A stretch of DNA of 64,000 nt from Azospirillum thermophilum (GCF_003130795.1 NZ_CP029353.1:1441501-1505500), one strand, 5' to 3'; shown: positions 41,992 through 50,625, counted from the first letter of the stretch. Translations and numbers: made by a program. The notes: a model not told the origin generated them from the letters alone.

Positions 41992-42685
41992 CGTCCGGGC
42001 TCCGCATGTCCGGCGGCGGGTCCAGGCAGGACGGGTCGTCGTTGCGCACGTTGTTGACCCTAGGCCCGACCGGCTGGAGGTCGAGCAGATCGTCCGGCGC
42101 CGGCCGCAGCATCCTTTCCAGCACCGGCAACGGCGCTTGCGGATCGAGCCACAGGTCCCAGTCCGAACGGTCGAGCACCACGGGCATGCGGTCATGCAGG
42201 GGCGCCAGAGCCGCGTTGGCCCCGGTGGTGACGATGGTCATCGTCTCCAGCGGTTCGGCAAGCGGCGGCCCGCCCTTGGGGCCGCGCCAGCGCTCCCACA
42301 ATCCGGCGAGCGCGAAGGGCGACCGGTCGCGCCGGCGGATGACATAGCCCTGCTTGCGCCGCCCTTCGGCCGCCCATTCGTAGAAGCCGTCGAGCGGGAC
42401 GAGGCAGCGCCGCTTGCGGAAGGCGTCGCGGAAGGCCGGCTTCCCGGCCACCGACTCCCCGCGCGCATTGATCATGCGGGCGCCGACCGAGGGATCCGCC
42501 GCCCATGAGGGCACCAGCCCCCAGCGCAGCAGCGCCAGATGGTTGCCGTCCTCCGCCCGCCGGATCACGGGAACGTCCTGCGTCGGTGCGACATTCCAGC
42601 GCGCCGGCAGGTTGGGCCGTTCGGAGAAGGAAAAGGCCGCCCGCAGATCGTCGACAGGCGTCACGAGGAGCATTCGTCCGCACAT
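41969..42685 (-). CDS. SOS response-associated peptidase (SRAP, YedK/HMCES family)
   Basis: A 238-residue protein starting exactly at MCGRM (ATG at 42685). Cys2, exposed after Met removal, is the residue that crosslinks abasic sites in single-stranded DNA. Other signatures are ARWNVAPTQDVPVIR, LRWGLVPSWA, INARGESVAGKPAFRDAFRKRRCLVPLDGFYEW (with the catalytic Glu) and LHDRMPVVL (with the catalytic His). It shields abasic sites from cleavage during replication. It overlaps the thermonuclease gene downstream. Confidence 0.94.
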   Translation of the reverse strand: MCGRMLLVTPVDDLRAAFSFSERPNLPARWNVAPTQDVPVIRRAEDGNHLALLRWGLVPSWAADPSVGARMINARGESVAGKPAFRDAFRKRRCLVPLDGFYEWAAEGRRKQGYVIRRRDRSPFALAGLWERWRGPKGGPPLAEPLETMTIVTTGANAALAPLHDRMPVVLDRSDWDLWLDPQAPLPVLERMLRPAPDDLLDLQPVGPRVNNVRNDDPSCLDPPPDMRSPDDAAPTLF

Positions 42686-42752
42686 GCCACCGAATATGGC
42701 GCGGACGGGGACGAACCGCCAGATCGCGGTCGCCCGCCCCGGCTTCCGGAAT

Positions 42753-43583
42753 TCAGATGCTGTAGTTGTCGGCGATGTCCAGGCGCAGCGCCTCGACCTG
42801 ATCGCGGAACAGCACCCCGTCGGCGCCGGAGTTGTTCGGCACGTCGCGCACGATCCGCGCCGGCGCCCCGCCGAGCACGACGATCCTGTCGGCCAGACGG
42901 ACGGCCTCCTCCAGGTCATGGGTGACGAACAGGATCGTCTTGCCCGTTTCGCGATGGATGCGCCGCAATTCGTCCTGCAGGCCGTTGCGCGTGATGGCGT
43001 CGAGCGCGCCGAACGGCTCGTCCATCAGCAGGATGTCGGGATCGACCGCCAGGGCGCGGGCGATGCCGACGCGCTGGCGCTGGCCGCCGGACAGCTCATA
43101 GGGCCAGCGGCGGCCGTAGCCGTCGAGCCGGACGAGGCGCAGCGCCTCCTCCACCCGCCGCTCGCGGTCGGCGGCCGACAGCGGAAGCCCTTCGAGGCCG
43201 AGCCGCACGTTCCTGGCGACCCGGCGCCAGGGCAGCAGCCGGGCGTCCTGGAAGACCAGGCCGACCGGCCGGTGGCCCGGCTTGTTCGCCTCATGGATGA
43301 CGACACGGCCGCTGCCCGCCTTGTGCAGGCCGGCGACGACGCGCAGCAGGGTCGACTTGCCGACGCCCGACGGTCCGACGATGGCGACGAAGCTGCCGCG
43401 TTCCACCGACAGGTCGACGTCGACCAGCACGGGCGGCGCATCGCCGTAGGCGATGGACACACCCTCCAGATCGATCACCGTGTCGCGCTTCGCCGAAGCC
43501 TCGCCCGCCGTCATTCCAGCCACTGCCGCCACCTTTGCCGCTGCCCCTACCGCCGCCCCTACCGCTGCCCCTACCGCTGCCAT
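42753..43583 (-). CDS. ABC transporter ATP-binding protein, nitrate/sulfonate/taurine class
   Basis: A 276-residue ATPase with Walker A GPSGVGKS at 70-77, signature LSGGQRQR from 164, and Walker B ILLMDEP at 184-190. The start at 43583 overlaps the permease stop by 13 bp. It yields an unusual N-terminus of AAVG repeats from a 12-bp tandem repeat; an ATG 23 codons on (MTAGEAS) is the alternative. The GLVFQDARLLPW Q-loop is typical of SsuB/TauB/NrtD. Sulfonate is favoured as substrate because cys genes follow. Confidence 0.88.
   Translation of the reverse strand: MAAVGAAVGAAVGAAAKVAAVAGMTAGEASAKRDTVIDLEGVSIAYGDAPPVLVDVDLSVERGSFVAIVGPSGVGKSTLLRVVAGLHKAGSGRVVIHEANKPGHRPVGLVFQDARLLPWRRVARNVRLGLEGLPLSAADRERRVEEALRLVRLDGYGRRWPYELSGGQRQRVGIARALAVDPDILLMDEPFGALDAITRNGLQDELRRIHRETGKTILFVTHDLEEAVRLADRIVVLGGAPARIVRDVPNNSGADGVLFRDQVEALRLDIADNYSI
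43541..43576. repeat. Three 12-bp tandem repeats at the permease/ATPase junction
   Basis: The unit CTGCCCCTACCG occurs at 43541-43552, 43553-43564 (one change) and 43565-43576, with a partial fourth copy running into the ATPase start codon. It encodes A-A-V-G repeats in the ATPase frame, and the first copy holds the permease stop codon. Confidence 0.85.
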
Positions 43584-44332
43584 GACAGAACCCGCGTCTG
43601 AACCTGCATGAACAGGAAGTCGGAGATCCCGTACAGCAAGGCGATGGTGACCATGTAGAGCACGACGATGTGGGTCGCCAGCAGGCCCGACGCCTCCATC
43701 ATCCGCATGCCGAGGCCGGAGATGCCGAACAGTTCCGCCGCCACCACGGTCATCCACCCCTGCCCCAGCCCGGCCCGCAGGCCGGACAGGATGCCGGGCA
43801 GCGCGCCGGGCAGCACGATCTTGAACAGCCGCGCAATCAGCCCGCCCTGCCCGAAGGCGTAGCCGAGTTCGATCAGGTCCTTGTCCACGCCGCGTACCGC
43901 GGCGTAGCTGGCATAGTAGTTGATCCAGAACACCGTCAGGGCGATCAGGAAGGAGGCCGCCCCCTCGCTGACGCCGAACCAGATGATGGCGAAGGGAATC
44001 CAGGCGATCGCCGGAATCGGGCGCAGCATGCGCACCACCCAGGCCTGGAAGGCGTCCCACACGCCCCACAGCGCCGCCGCCGTGCCGAAGCCGATGCCGA
44101 GGACGGAGCCCAGCGCCAGGCCGACGAGATAGTGGGACAGGCTGGCCATCACCATCGCCTGCCAGGTCCCCCGCCCGAATTCGGCAAGGAAGGCGGCGGG
44201 AACGGCGCTGGGCGACGGGATCAGCCGGGCCGGGACCAGTCCGCTGCGCGCCACCGCTTCCCACGCGAGCAGGAAGGCGACGACGCCCAGGGCCGACAGC
44301 AGCAGGGAGGTCGGGGCTTTCAGACGGCGCAT
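43571..44332 (-). CDS. ABC transporter permease, nitrate/sulfonate/taurine class
   Basis: A 253-residue inner-membrane protein starting at the ATG at 44332. It has about six hydrophobic helices; the EAA loop is DKDLIELGYAFGQGGLIARLFKIVLPGALPGILSGLRAGLGQGW. Upstream extension to 44437 reads into basic low-complexity sequence and is not supported. It lies between the binding-protein gene (16-bp gap) and the ATPase gene (overlap), forming the operon binding protein-permease-ATPase. Confidence 0.88.
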   Translation of the reverse strand: MRRLKAPTSLLLSALGVVAFLLAWEAVARSGLVPARLIPSPSAVPAAFLAEFGRGTWQAMVMASLSHYLVGLALGSVLGIGFGTAAALWGVWDAFQAWVVRMLRPIPAIAWIPFAIIWFGVSEGAASFLIALTVFWINYYASYAAVRGVDKDLIELGYAFGQGGLIARLFKIVLPGALPGILSGLRAGLGQGWMTVVAAELFGISGLGMRMMEASGLLATHIVVLYMVTIALLYGISDFLFMQVQTRVLSWQR

Positions 44333-44348
44333 CGCTGGTCGATCCGCC

Positions 44349-45380
44349 TTACTTGCCGACGGCGGCGTCGTAGAAACGGAAATCGAAGGCCTCGGCCACC
44401 GGGACGGTACCCTCGGCGACGCCGATCTCCTTGGCATAGGCCATCATCTTCTCCACCGCCGGGACGACGCTGTGCGGGTCGGCGACGAACTTGGCGGCCG
44501 GACCGCGCAGCGCGGCCTCCAGCGTCTCCGGCTCGATCAGCCCCTTGCCGAGATACTCGTTGACCAGTCTGGCCGCCCGCTTGGGGTCCTTGCCGATCAG
44601 GTCGACGGCCCGGATATGGGCCTTGATCAGCGCCTGGACCGCGGCTGCGTTGTCGCGCAGGACGGCGCCGCGCGCGGTGACGGCGGTGCCGGGCTGGTCG
44701 GGGAACATCTGCGCGCCGTTGGCGAGCAGGACGACGTTCGGGTCCATCTGGCGGGTGATGGTCACCGTCGGCTCGCGGATCGTCGCGGCATCGAGCGCGC
44801 CGGCCAGCAGGGCCTGCTGCGTCTTCTCAATGCCCATCGACACCAGATCGACGTCGGCCGGATCGACCTTCACCACCTTGAACAGCCAGTGACGCAGCAC
44901 CGTGTCGGGCACCGAGCCCGGCGGCTGGGTGCCGATCTTGATCTTGCGGCCGGCATCCGCCGCGAACTTCTTGAAGGAGTCCGCAGTCGGAGTCTCCCCC
45001 ACCGCCTTGGCGAAGGCACCGCGGCCGGCCACGACCATCTCCTCCACCGACGAGTTGGCGATGACGGTGATGTCCGCTCCCTTGCTGCGGGCGACCAGCG
45101 CCGGCGCGACGCCGGCGTAGAGCAGGTCGATCTGCCCGGCCGACATCGCCTGGATGGCATGGGGGCCGGATTCGAAGCGGGTGAGCTTCAGCGCGATCCC
45201 CGCCTCCTTCGCCCAGCCCTCGGCGTCCACGATGAACAGCGGAGCGGCGGCGAGGATCGGAATATAGCCGATCTCCAGCTTCACCGGATCGGCGGCCCGG
45301 ACCGTGCCGGGCGCAAGGGCGGCGGCCGAAGCGAAGGCGGCCAGCGAAAGAAGGGCGGCGCGGCGGGAGAGGCTGGTCAT
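44349..45380 (-). CDS. ABC transporter substrate-binding protein, sulfonate/taurine-like
   Basis: A 343-residue periplasmic protein. The N-terminus SRRAALLSLAAFASAAALAPGTVRAA resembles a twin-arginine signal (SRRAALL) with an AxA cleavage site. The mature start VKLEIGYIPILAAAPLFIVDAEGWAKEAGI is typical of the SsuA/TauA/NrtA fold. The neighbouring cysH-cysD-cysNC genes suggest a sulfur source, such as an organosulfonate, rather than nitrate, but the sequence alone cannot settle this. Confidence 0.87.
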   Translation of the reverse strand: MTSLSRRAALLSLAAFASAAALAPGTVRAADPVKLEIGYIPILAAAPLFIVDAEGWAKEAGIALKLTRFESGPHAIQAMSAGQIDLLYAGVAPALVARSKGADITVIANSSVEEMVVAGRGAFAKAVGETPTADSFKKFAADAGRKIKIGTQPPGSVPDTVLRHWLFKVVKVDPADVDLVSMGIEKTQQALLAGALDAATIREPTVTITRQMDPNVVLLANGAQMFPDQPGTAVTARGAVLRDNAAAVQALIKAHIRAVDLIGKDPKRAARLVNEYLGKGLIEPETLEAALRGPAAKFVADPHSVVPAVEKMMAYAKEIGVAEGTVPVAEAFDFRFYDAAVGK

Positions 45381-45566
45381 GGCTGTCGAATCCTCGGGGA
45401 ATGTCCTCTGGCGTGTGTACCACGCTTTTGTGAATTAGGAAGACAGGATTTTCACTGATGGAGGTGGGTATTACAGAATTCTACATTGTGACAGTGCGGT
45501 ATGAGGGCACGGCCGTACCGGGGCGGGTCGGCAACCCGCCGCCCCTCCCCTGATCCCGGCGCCTGT

Positions 45567-47441
45567 TCAGATCACCCAACTGCTGCTGCGGTCGGCCTCG
45601 CCCGGCAGCGTCGCCTTGCCCAGCGCTTCGTCGACATAGTCGAGCAGCCGGGCCAGCGCCTCGCTGCGGTCGAGCCTGCCGGTATCGATCACCAGCTCCG
45701 GAGCTTCCGGCGCCTCGTAAGGGGCGGAAATCCCGGTGAACTCTGCGATCTCGCCGGCACGGGCGCGCCTGTAGAGCCCCTTGGGATCGCGCTCCTCGCA
45801 GGTGGCGAGGTCGGCGTCCACATGGATCTCGTGGAAGCGCTGGCCGCCGATGGCCCGCGCCCGTGCCCGGTCGGCCCGCAGCGGCGAGATCAGCGACGCG
45901 ATCACCACCATGCCGGCATCGGCGAACAGCTTGGCCGTCTCGGCGACGCGGCGGATGTTCTCCGCCCGGTCCTCGGGCGAGAAGCCGAGGCCGGCGTTCA
46001 GCCCGTTGCGGACATTGTCGCCGTCCAGCACGAAGGTCTGCCAGCCGCGCTCGAACAGCGCGCGCTCCAGCGCCATGGCGAGCGTCGACTTGCCGGCGCC
46101 GGACAGGCCGGTCAGCCACAGGATGCCGCCGCGGTGGCCGTTGGCCTGCGCCCGTTCCTCGACCGACACGGCATGGCTGACCTCGGTGATGTTGGCGGTG
46201 GCCGTCTCCTCGATCTGCACGACGAGGAAACCGCCGACCACGTCGTTGCCGTCGATCAGCACGCCGCGGCCGGTGCGCGGCAGGTCGGCCGCCAGATCCA
46301 CGGCGATCGGCGTGCGCGAGCGCAGGACGACCTCGGCCACCTCGTTGCGGTGGACGGCCTTGCCCGGGGTGCTGGTCAGATCCTCCACGTCGATGACAGC
46401 GGTAACCTGCTCCACCGTGACGCGGTGCTCGGCCGTGGCGATCTTCAGCGTGTAGGTCTTGCCGACCACCAGCGGCTCCGACACCAGCCAGAACAGGCGG
46501 ACCGCCATGCGGTGGGCGATCCGCGGGGCCGCGTCCAGATGGTGGGCGATGTGCCCGCGCTCGGCGAAGATGCGCTTGTCGAGCGTGATGCCGATGCTCT
46601 GTCCGGCATGGGCGGAAAGGACCGGCTGCGGGTGGTTCCACGCCTCGATGCCGACGACCCTGGCATCCGCTCCGGTTGGGGCGAAGCGCAGCACGTCGCC
46701 GACGCGCAGGCGGCCGCTCTCGATCCGGCCGACCAGGATGCGCCGGTCGTCGGGCTTGTAGACGTCCTGCAGCGGGAAGCGCAGCGGCTGGTCGGGCGAG
46801 GTCTGCTGCGGCCGGAAGGCGTCGAGCTGCTCGATCACCGTCGGGCCGAGGTACCAGCGCGCCTTGTCGGTGCGCGTGACGATGTTCTCGCCGCCGCGCG
46901 CGGAGATCGGGATCACCGCCTTCGGGTAGAGGCCGAGCTCGCCGAGATAGTCGCGGATCTCCTTGGCGACGGCCTCGTAGCGGGCCTCGTCGAAATCGAC
47001 GCGGTCCATCTTGTTGACGACCACCGCGACCTGGCGGACGCCCAGCAGATGCAGCAGGAAGGCATGGCGGCGCGACTGCTCCAGCGCGCCCTCGCCGGCA
47101 TCGATCACCAGCAGCGCGGCATCGGCCTGGCTGGCGCCCGTCACCATGTTCTTCAGGAACTCGGCATGGCCCGGCGCGTCGATGATGACGTAGGGGCGCT
47201 GCGCCGTCTTGAAGTGGATCTGGGTGGTGTCGATGGTGATACCCTGGTCGCGCTCGGCCTGCAGGGCGTCCATGACGAAGGCCCACTCGAAGGGCATGCC
47301 GCGCTTGCGGCTCATCTCCCGGACCTGTTCGACCTTGCCGTCCGGCAGGCTGCCGGTGTCGTTCAGCAGGCGGCCGATCAGCGTGGACTTGCCATGGTCG
47401 ACATGGCCGACGATGACGATGCGGAGTTGGGAGTGCGGCAT
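45567..47441 (-). CDS. cysNC: Bifunctional sulfate adenylyltransferase subunit 1 / APS kinase (CysNC)
   Basis: A 624-residue fusion. Residues 1-430 are the CysN GTPase (G1 GHVDHGKST at 12-20, G2 ERDQGITIDTT, G3 DAPGH, G4 NKMD), which powers sulfate activation by CysD. The C-terminal domain is APS kinase (WLTGLSGAGKSTLA; VLDGDNVRNGLN; SPLRADRARAR), making PAPS. The same architecture is NodQ in rhizobia. The start is 2 bp after the cysD stop. Confidence 0.95.
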   Translation of the reverse strand: MPHSQLRIVIVGHVDHGKSTLIGRLLNDTGSLPDGKVEQVREMSRKRGMPFEWAFVMDALQAERDQGITIDTTQIHFKTAQRPYVIIDAPGHAEFLKNMVTGASQADAALLVIDAGEGALEQSRRHAFLLHLLGVRQVAVVVNKMDRVDFDEARYEAVAKEIRDYLGELGLYPKAVIPISARGGENIVTRTDKARWYLGPTVIEQLDAFRPQQTSPDQPLRFPLQDVYKPDDRRILVGRIESGRLRVGDVLRFAPTGADARVVGIEAWNHPQPVLSAHAGQSIGITLDKRIFAERGHIAHHLDAAPRIAHRMAVRLFWLVSEPLVVGKTYTLKIATAEHRVTVEQVTAVIDVEDLTSTPGKAVHRNEVAEVVLRSRTPIAVDLAADLPRTGRGVLIDGNDVVGGFLVVQIEETATANITEVSHAVSVEERAQANGHRGGILWLTGLSGAGKSTLAMALERALFERGWQTFVLDGDNVRNGLNAGLGFSPEDRAENIRRVAETAKLFADAGMVVIASLISPLRADRARARAIGGQRFHEIHVDADLATCEERDPKGLYRRARAGEIAEFTGISAPYEAPEAPELVIDTGRLDRSEALARLLDYVDEALGKATLPGEADRSSSWVI

Positions 47442-47442
47442 C

Positions 47443-48240
47443 TTACATGTACCCCGAGCTGCGCAGGCGTTCGAAACTGTCCTCGGCCTCGTTGTCCATG
47501 GCGCGGCCGGCGCGCTCCGGAATACGGGTGACGACCAGTTCTGCGATGATCTCGTCGATGGTCCCGGCGGTGGAGTCGACCGGGAAGGTGATGTTCTTCT
47601 CGCCGAGCGAGCGGTAGCGCTTGCCGTCCCGCGCGAAGTACAGCGGAACGATGGGGATCTCCTCCCGCTTGGAATAGCGCCAGATGTCCAGCTCGGTCCA
47701 GGCCAGCAGCGGATGGATGCGGACGTGGACGCCTTCCGGGAAACGGGTCTTGTAATGGTCCCAGAACTCGGCCGGCTGGTCCTTCACGTCCCAGTCGCCG
47801 TCCAGGGAGCGCGGCGAGAAGACGCGCTCCTTGGCGCGGGTCGCCTGCTCGTCGCGGCGGATGCCGACCATGATCCCCTGATAGGCATTGTCGCGCAGCA
47901 GGGTCTTCAGCCCCTCCGTCTTGCGCGCGGCGGCGCGGGTCAGCGGCGGCAGGGTCTGGTCCATCTCCTCCTCGGGCGGGCACTGCGCCACGATCAGGTC
48001 GAGGTCCCATTCCCGGGCGATGCGGTCGCGGAACTCGTAGACCTCCGGCAGCTCCATCCCGGTGTCGAGCTGCACCACGGGGAACGGAATCCGCCCGAAG
48101 AACGCCTTGCGGCAGAGCCAGAGCAGCGCGTTGCTGTCCTTCCCGATCGACCACAGCAAGGCCAGCTTGTCGATGCGGTTGTAGGCCTCGCGGAGGATAT
48201 AGATGCTCTGATTCTCAAGCTGGTCGAGATCGGCGCTCAT
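47443..48240 (-). CDS. cysD: Sulfate adenylyltransferase subunit 2 (CysD)
   Basis: A 265-residue PP-loop enzyme that adenylates sulfate to APS with CysN. The segments are LALLWSIGKDSNALLWLCRKAF (PP-loop), FPVVQLDTGMELPEVYEFRDR, and the C-terminal RFPEGVHVRIHPLLAWTELDIWRY and ERAGRAMDNEAEDSFERLRSSGYM, which is the canonical CysD ending. The ATG at 48240 overlaps the cysH stop (ATGA). Confidence 0.95.
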   Translation of the reverse strand: MSADLDQLENQSIYILREAYNRIDKLALLWSIGKDSNALLWLCRKAFFGRIPFPVVQLDTGMELPEVYEFRDRIAREWDLDLIVAQCPPEEEMDQTLPPLTRAAARKTEGLKTLLRDNAYQGIMVGIRRDEQATRAKERVFSPRSLDGDWDVKDQPAEFWDHYKTRFPEGVHVRIHPLLAWTELDIWRYSKREEIPIVPLYFARDGKRYRSLGEKNITFPVDSTAGTIDEIIAELVVTRIPERAGRAMDNEAEDSFERLRSSGYM

Positions 48241-48965
48241 CTTGCGGTTCCAGTCCAGTTCATGTGTATGCCGCATTCGGTTTTGGCGGACCCGGCCCAC
48301 CGGCCGGACCGCGGGTCTGCGCCGGGCGCCACGCGCTCGGTACAGGTGTAGCAGCCGATGGATAGAAACCCGTCGGCCTCCAGGGGATGACGCGGAAGGT
48401 CGCGCCGGGTGAATTCCTCCTCCAGCCGCTCCTTGTCCCAGTCGGCCAGCGGATTGACCTTGATGCGGTCGCCGTCCTGCTCGAACAGTGGCAGCGCGGC
48501 GCGGGTGGCGGACTGGAAGCGCTTGCGCCCCGTCACCCAGGCGTCCAGGCCGGCCAGGGCGCGCTGCAGCGGGACCGTCTTGCGCAGTTGGCAGCAGGCG
48601 TCATAGTCCCGGTTGAAGAGCATGCCGTCCGGATCGCCGGCCGCCAGTTCCGCCGCGCTCGGCCCGACCTCGCGCACATCCGTCAGCCCCAGCCGCTTCA
48701 CGAGCTGGTCGCGGTAGCGCAGGGTCTCGCCGAACAGCTTGCCTGTGTTGACGAAGATCACGGGAAACGCGGGATCGGCCTCTGCCGCCATCGCCAGCAG
48801 CACGGCGGATTCCGTTCCGAAGGAGGAGACGAGCGCGATGCGGCCAGGGAAGACCTCCCGGCTGAGGAGCCCGAGCAGTTCCGCCCCTTCGATCCCGCCA
48901 TAGAGGCCGGCAAGATCTTCGGCGCGGCCGGGGACGCGGAGTGTCTGAGCAGCTTCCGGCATCAT
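48237..48965 (-). CDS. cysH: Adenylylsulfate (APS) reductase, CysH family
   Basis: A 242-residue PP-loop reductase (IALVSSFGTESAVLLAMAAEADP). It carries both cysteine pairs, DACCQLRKTVPL and GCYTCTERV, which bind the [4Fe-4S] cluster in assimilatory APS reductases and are absent from PAPS-only enzymes. The C-terminal ECGIHMN provides the catalytic Cys. It therefore probably reduces APS directly to sulfite with thioredoxin. It is the first gene of cysH-cysD-cysNC. Two adjacent ATG codons (48965, 48962) are available, with a hairpin-forming motif just upstream. Confidence 0.94.
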   Translation of the reverse strand: MMPEAAQTLRVPGRAEDLAGLYGGIEGAELLGLLSREVFPGRIALVSSFGTESAVLLAMAAEADPAFPVIFVNTGKLFGETLRYRDQLVKRLGLTDVREVGPSAAELAAGDPDGMLFNRDYDACCQLRKTVPLQRALAGLDAWVTGRKRFQSATRAALPLFEQDGDRIKVNPLADWDKERLEEEFTRRDLPRHPLEADGFLSIGCYTCTERVAPGADPRSGRWAGSAKTECGIHMNWTGTAR

Positions 48966-49372
48966 TATCTACTTTTCTAGTAGAGTTATTGTTTCGATTT
49001 GCACAGTAACATCGCCATGAAAGCGCCGCAACAGAAATACATTCTCTACTTGTTTAATAGAGTTAGGTAACCTTGTGAAATGTGTTGATTACGTCCGACG
49101 CCCGCGTATAACTACCTCCATGATCTCCGCCCGCGCCATGAAACCATTGGAATTCCGTCACCTGACGGCAGAGAGACAGCCGTGACCCCCGGCCCCCTCG
49201 ATCCCGCACACGACCGCATGGCATGCGCCGGAGATAGCCCGCCGGCGATGCGGCGGTGCGTGCAGCGACCCGACGATGGGGCCGATCCGGCGCCCTTTTC
49301 ACCGAATCCCAATGGGGAATTGCCTGCGCGTGCCGTCCCGCGCGGCCTCATCCCTGCGGAGGCGTGGTTATC
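48966..49372. promoter_or_regulatory. Divergent regulatory region between cysH and cobA
   Basis: About 400 bp without a recognised gene; it is AT-rich near cysH. It contains two copies of a 20-bp motif (48969-48988 and 49046-49065) of the form CTACTT-N5/6-TAGAGTTA, each with an internal inverted repeat TCTACT-N5-AGTAGA (perfect in the first, one mismatch in the second). The first abuts the cysH start. On the cobA side two tiny frames chain by stop/start overlaps into cobA. It is probably the control region of both sulfur operons; the regulator cannot be named. Confidence 0.6.
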
Positions 49373-49376
49373 ATGA
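49182..49376 (+). CDS. Possible 64-residue leader ORF overlapping cobA
   Basis: A GTG-initiated frame (start 49182) whose TGA overlaps the cobA ATG (ATGA). A smaller frame, ATG 49120 to TGA 49185 (21 codons), ends over this GTG (GTGA). The encoded peptides resemble no family and have no signal. They may be translated leader peptides coupling translation to cobA, or chance open frames in GC-rich DNA. Confidence 0.25.
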   Translation: MTPGPLDPAHDRMACAGDSPPAMRRCVQRPDDGADPAPFSPNPNGELPARAVPRGLIPAEAWLS

Positions 49377-50212
49377 CTGCCGTCCCTGCCCTGTCCTTCC
49401 TGCCGGCCTTCGAGCCCGGTACCGTCTGGCTGGTCGGCGCCGGCCCCGGCGATCCCGGCCTGCTCACCCTGCTGGCGGCCAAGGCGCTCGCCGAGGCCGA
49501 CGTCATCGTCCATGATGCGCTGGTGGATCCGGCGATCCTCGACCTTGCCGGCCCGGCTGCGGTCCTTGAGGATCTCGGCAAGCGGGCCGGCCGTCCCTCC
49601 CCGACGCAGGAGGCGATCAACGCCCGCCTTGTCGAGCTGGCCGGGCGGAACCTGCGCGTCCTGCGCCTCAAGGGCGGCGATCCCTTCGTCTTCGGCCGCG
49701 GCGGCGAAGAGTGCCTGGCGCTGGCCGAGGCAGGCCTGCCCTTCCGCGTCGTGCCCGGCGTGACGGCCGGGATCGGCGGGCTCGCCTATGCCGGCATACC
49801 GGTGACGCACCGCGGCCTCGCCACCACCGCCACCTTCGTGACCGGCCACGATCGCTCCGGCGCGCTGCCGGAAACGCTGGACTTCGATGTCCTGGCGAAG
49901 CTGCCGGGGGCGCTGGTATTCTACATGGCGCTCGGCACGCTGGAGGAGATCGCGCAACGGCTGGTCGCCGCGGGCAAGCCGCCGATGACGCCGGTCGCCA
50001 TCGTCTCCAGCGCCACCACCCAGGCGCAGAGCGTGATCGAGACGAACCTTGCCCATTGCGGCCGCGACGCCGTGCGGCTACAGCCAAGACGCCCGGCGAT
50101 CGTGGCGATCGGCGAGGTGGTCCGGCTGCGTGGCTGGATCACGCAATTCCAGCAATCCCACCTTCATCCGCGCGGGGCGTCCATGGCCCCGCGGCACGCC
50201 GCTTCGGCGTGA
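49373..50212 (+). CDS. cobA: Uroporphyrinogen-III C-methyltransferase (SUMT)
   Basis: A 279-residue SAM-dependent enzyme making precorrin-2, here for siroheme of the sulfite reductase two genes on. The signatures are VGAGPGDPGLLTLLAAKAL, ADVIVHDALV, LRLKGGDPFVFGRGGEE, PGVTAGIGGLAYAGIPVTHRG and FYMALGTLEEI. GGAGG lies about 10 bases before the ATG at 49373. No CysG-type dehydrogenase/ferrochelatase domain is fused, so that step must be supplied elsewhere. Confidence 0.94.
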   Translation: MTAVPALSFLPAFEPGTVWLVGAGPGDPGLLTLLAAKALAEADVIVHDALVDPAILDLAGPAAVLEDLGKRAGRPSPTQEAINARLVELAGRNLRVLRLKGGDPFVFGRGGEECLALAEAGLPFRVVPGVTAGIGGLAYAGIPVTHRGLATTATFVTGHDRSGALPETLDFDVLAKLPGALVFYMALGTLEEIAQRLVAAGKPPMTPVAIVSSATTQAQSVIETNLAHCGRDAVRLQPRRPAIVAIGEVVRLRGWITQFQQSHLHPRGASMAPRHAASA

Positions 50213-50234
50213 CCTCAGAATCGGGAGACCAGAC

Positions 50235-50546
50235 ATGCCGAAGCAGGACGAAACCCTGAAGGCCATCACCGCGAACCGGCTGCGCGACGGCACCGTCGTC
50301 TTCCTCGGCCCCGACGGCCGGTGGGTCGAAGCGCTCGACGAGGCGGCCCTGTTCGACGAGGCTGCCGCCGAGCCGGCGCTGGCCGCCGCCAAGGCCAAGG
50401 CGGAGCGAGAGCAGTTCGGCGTCGACATCTATGCCTTCGACGTTGCGGTCGGCGCCGACGGCCGCCTGCCGGTCAAGATGCGGGAGCGCATCCGCGCGCT
50501 CGGCCCGACCGTCCGCACCGACCTCGGCAAGCAGGCAGCGGCCTGA
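50235..50546 (+). CDS. DUF2849 domain protein
   Basis: A 103-residue protein: ITANRLRDGTVVFLGPDGRWVEALDEAALFDEA, an Ala/Lys-rich helix, then FGVDIYAFDVAV and LPVKMRERIRALGPTVRTDLGKQ. This matches DUF2849, a small family found in alphaproteobacterial sulfite/nitrite reductase operons. It lies 22 bp after cobA and before the reductase. It may supply or modulate electron transfer, but it has no cysteines or cofactor motif and its function is unknown. Confidence 0.85.
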   Translation: MPKQDETLKAITANRLRDGTVVFLGPDGRWVEALDEAALFDEAAAEPALAAAKAKAEREQFGVDIYAFDVAVGADGRLPVKMRERIRALGPTVRTDLGKQAAA

Positions 50547-50625
50547 TCCGCCCGAACCGCCCCCGCGAAGCCGCTTCTCGCGAAGACCGATCCGAATGAC
50601 CACCCGTGGCGCTGGAAGTCCCGAC

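Noticed and set aside
43541..43576. The 12-bp repeats as a CRISPR or mobile-element trace
   Set aside because: There are only three direct copies, no spacers, and they are coding in the ATPase frame.
42753..45380. Nitrate transporter assignment for the second ABC operon
   Set aside because: The family also covers nitrate, but no nitrate reductase gene is nearby and cys genes are adjacent, so a sulfur substrate is likelier.
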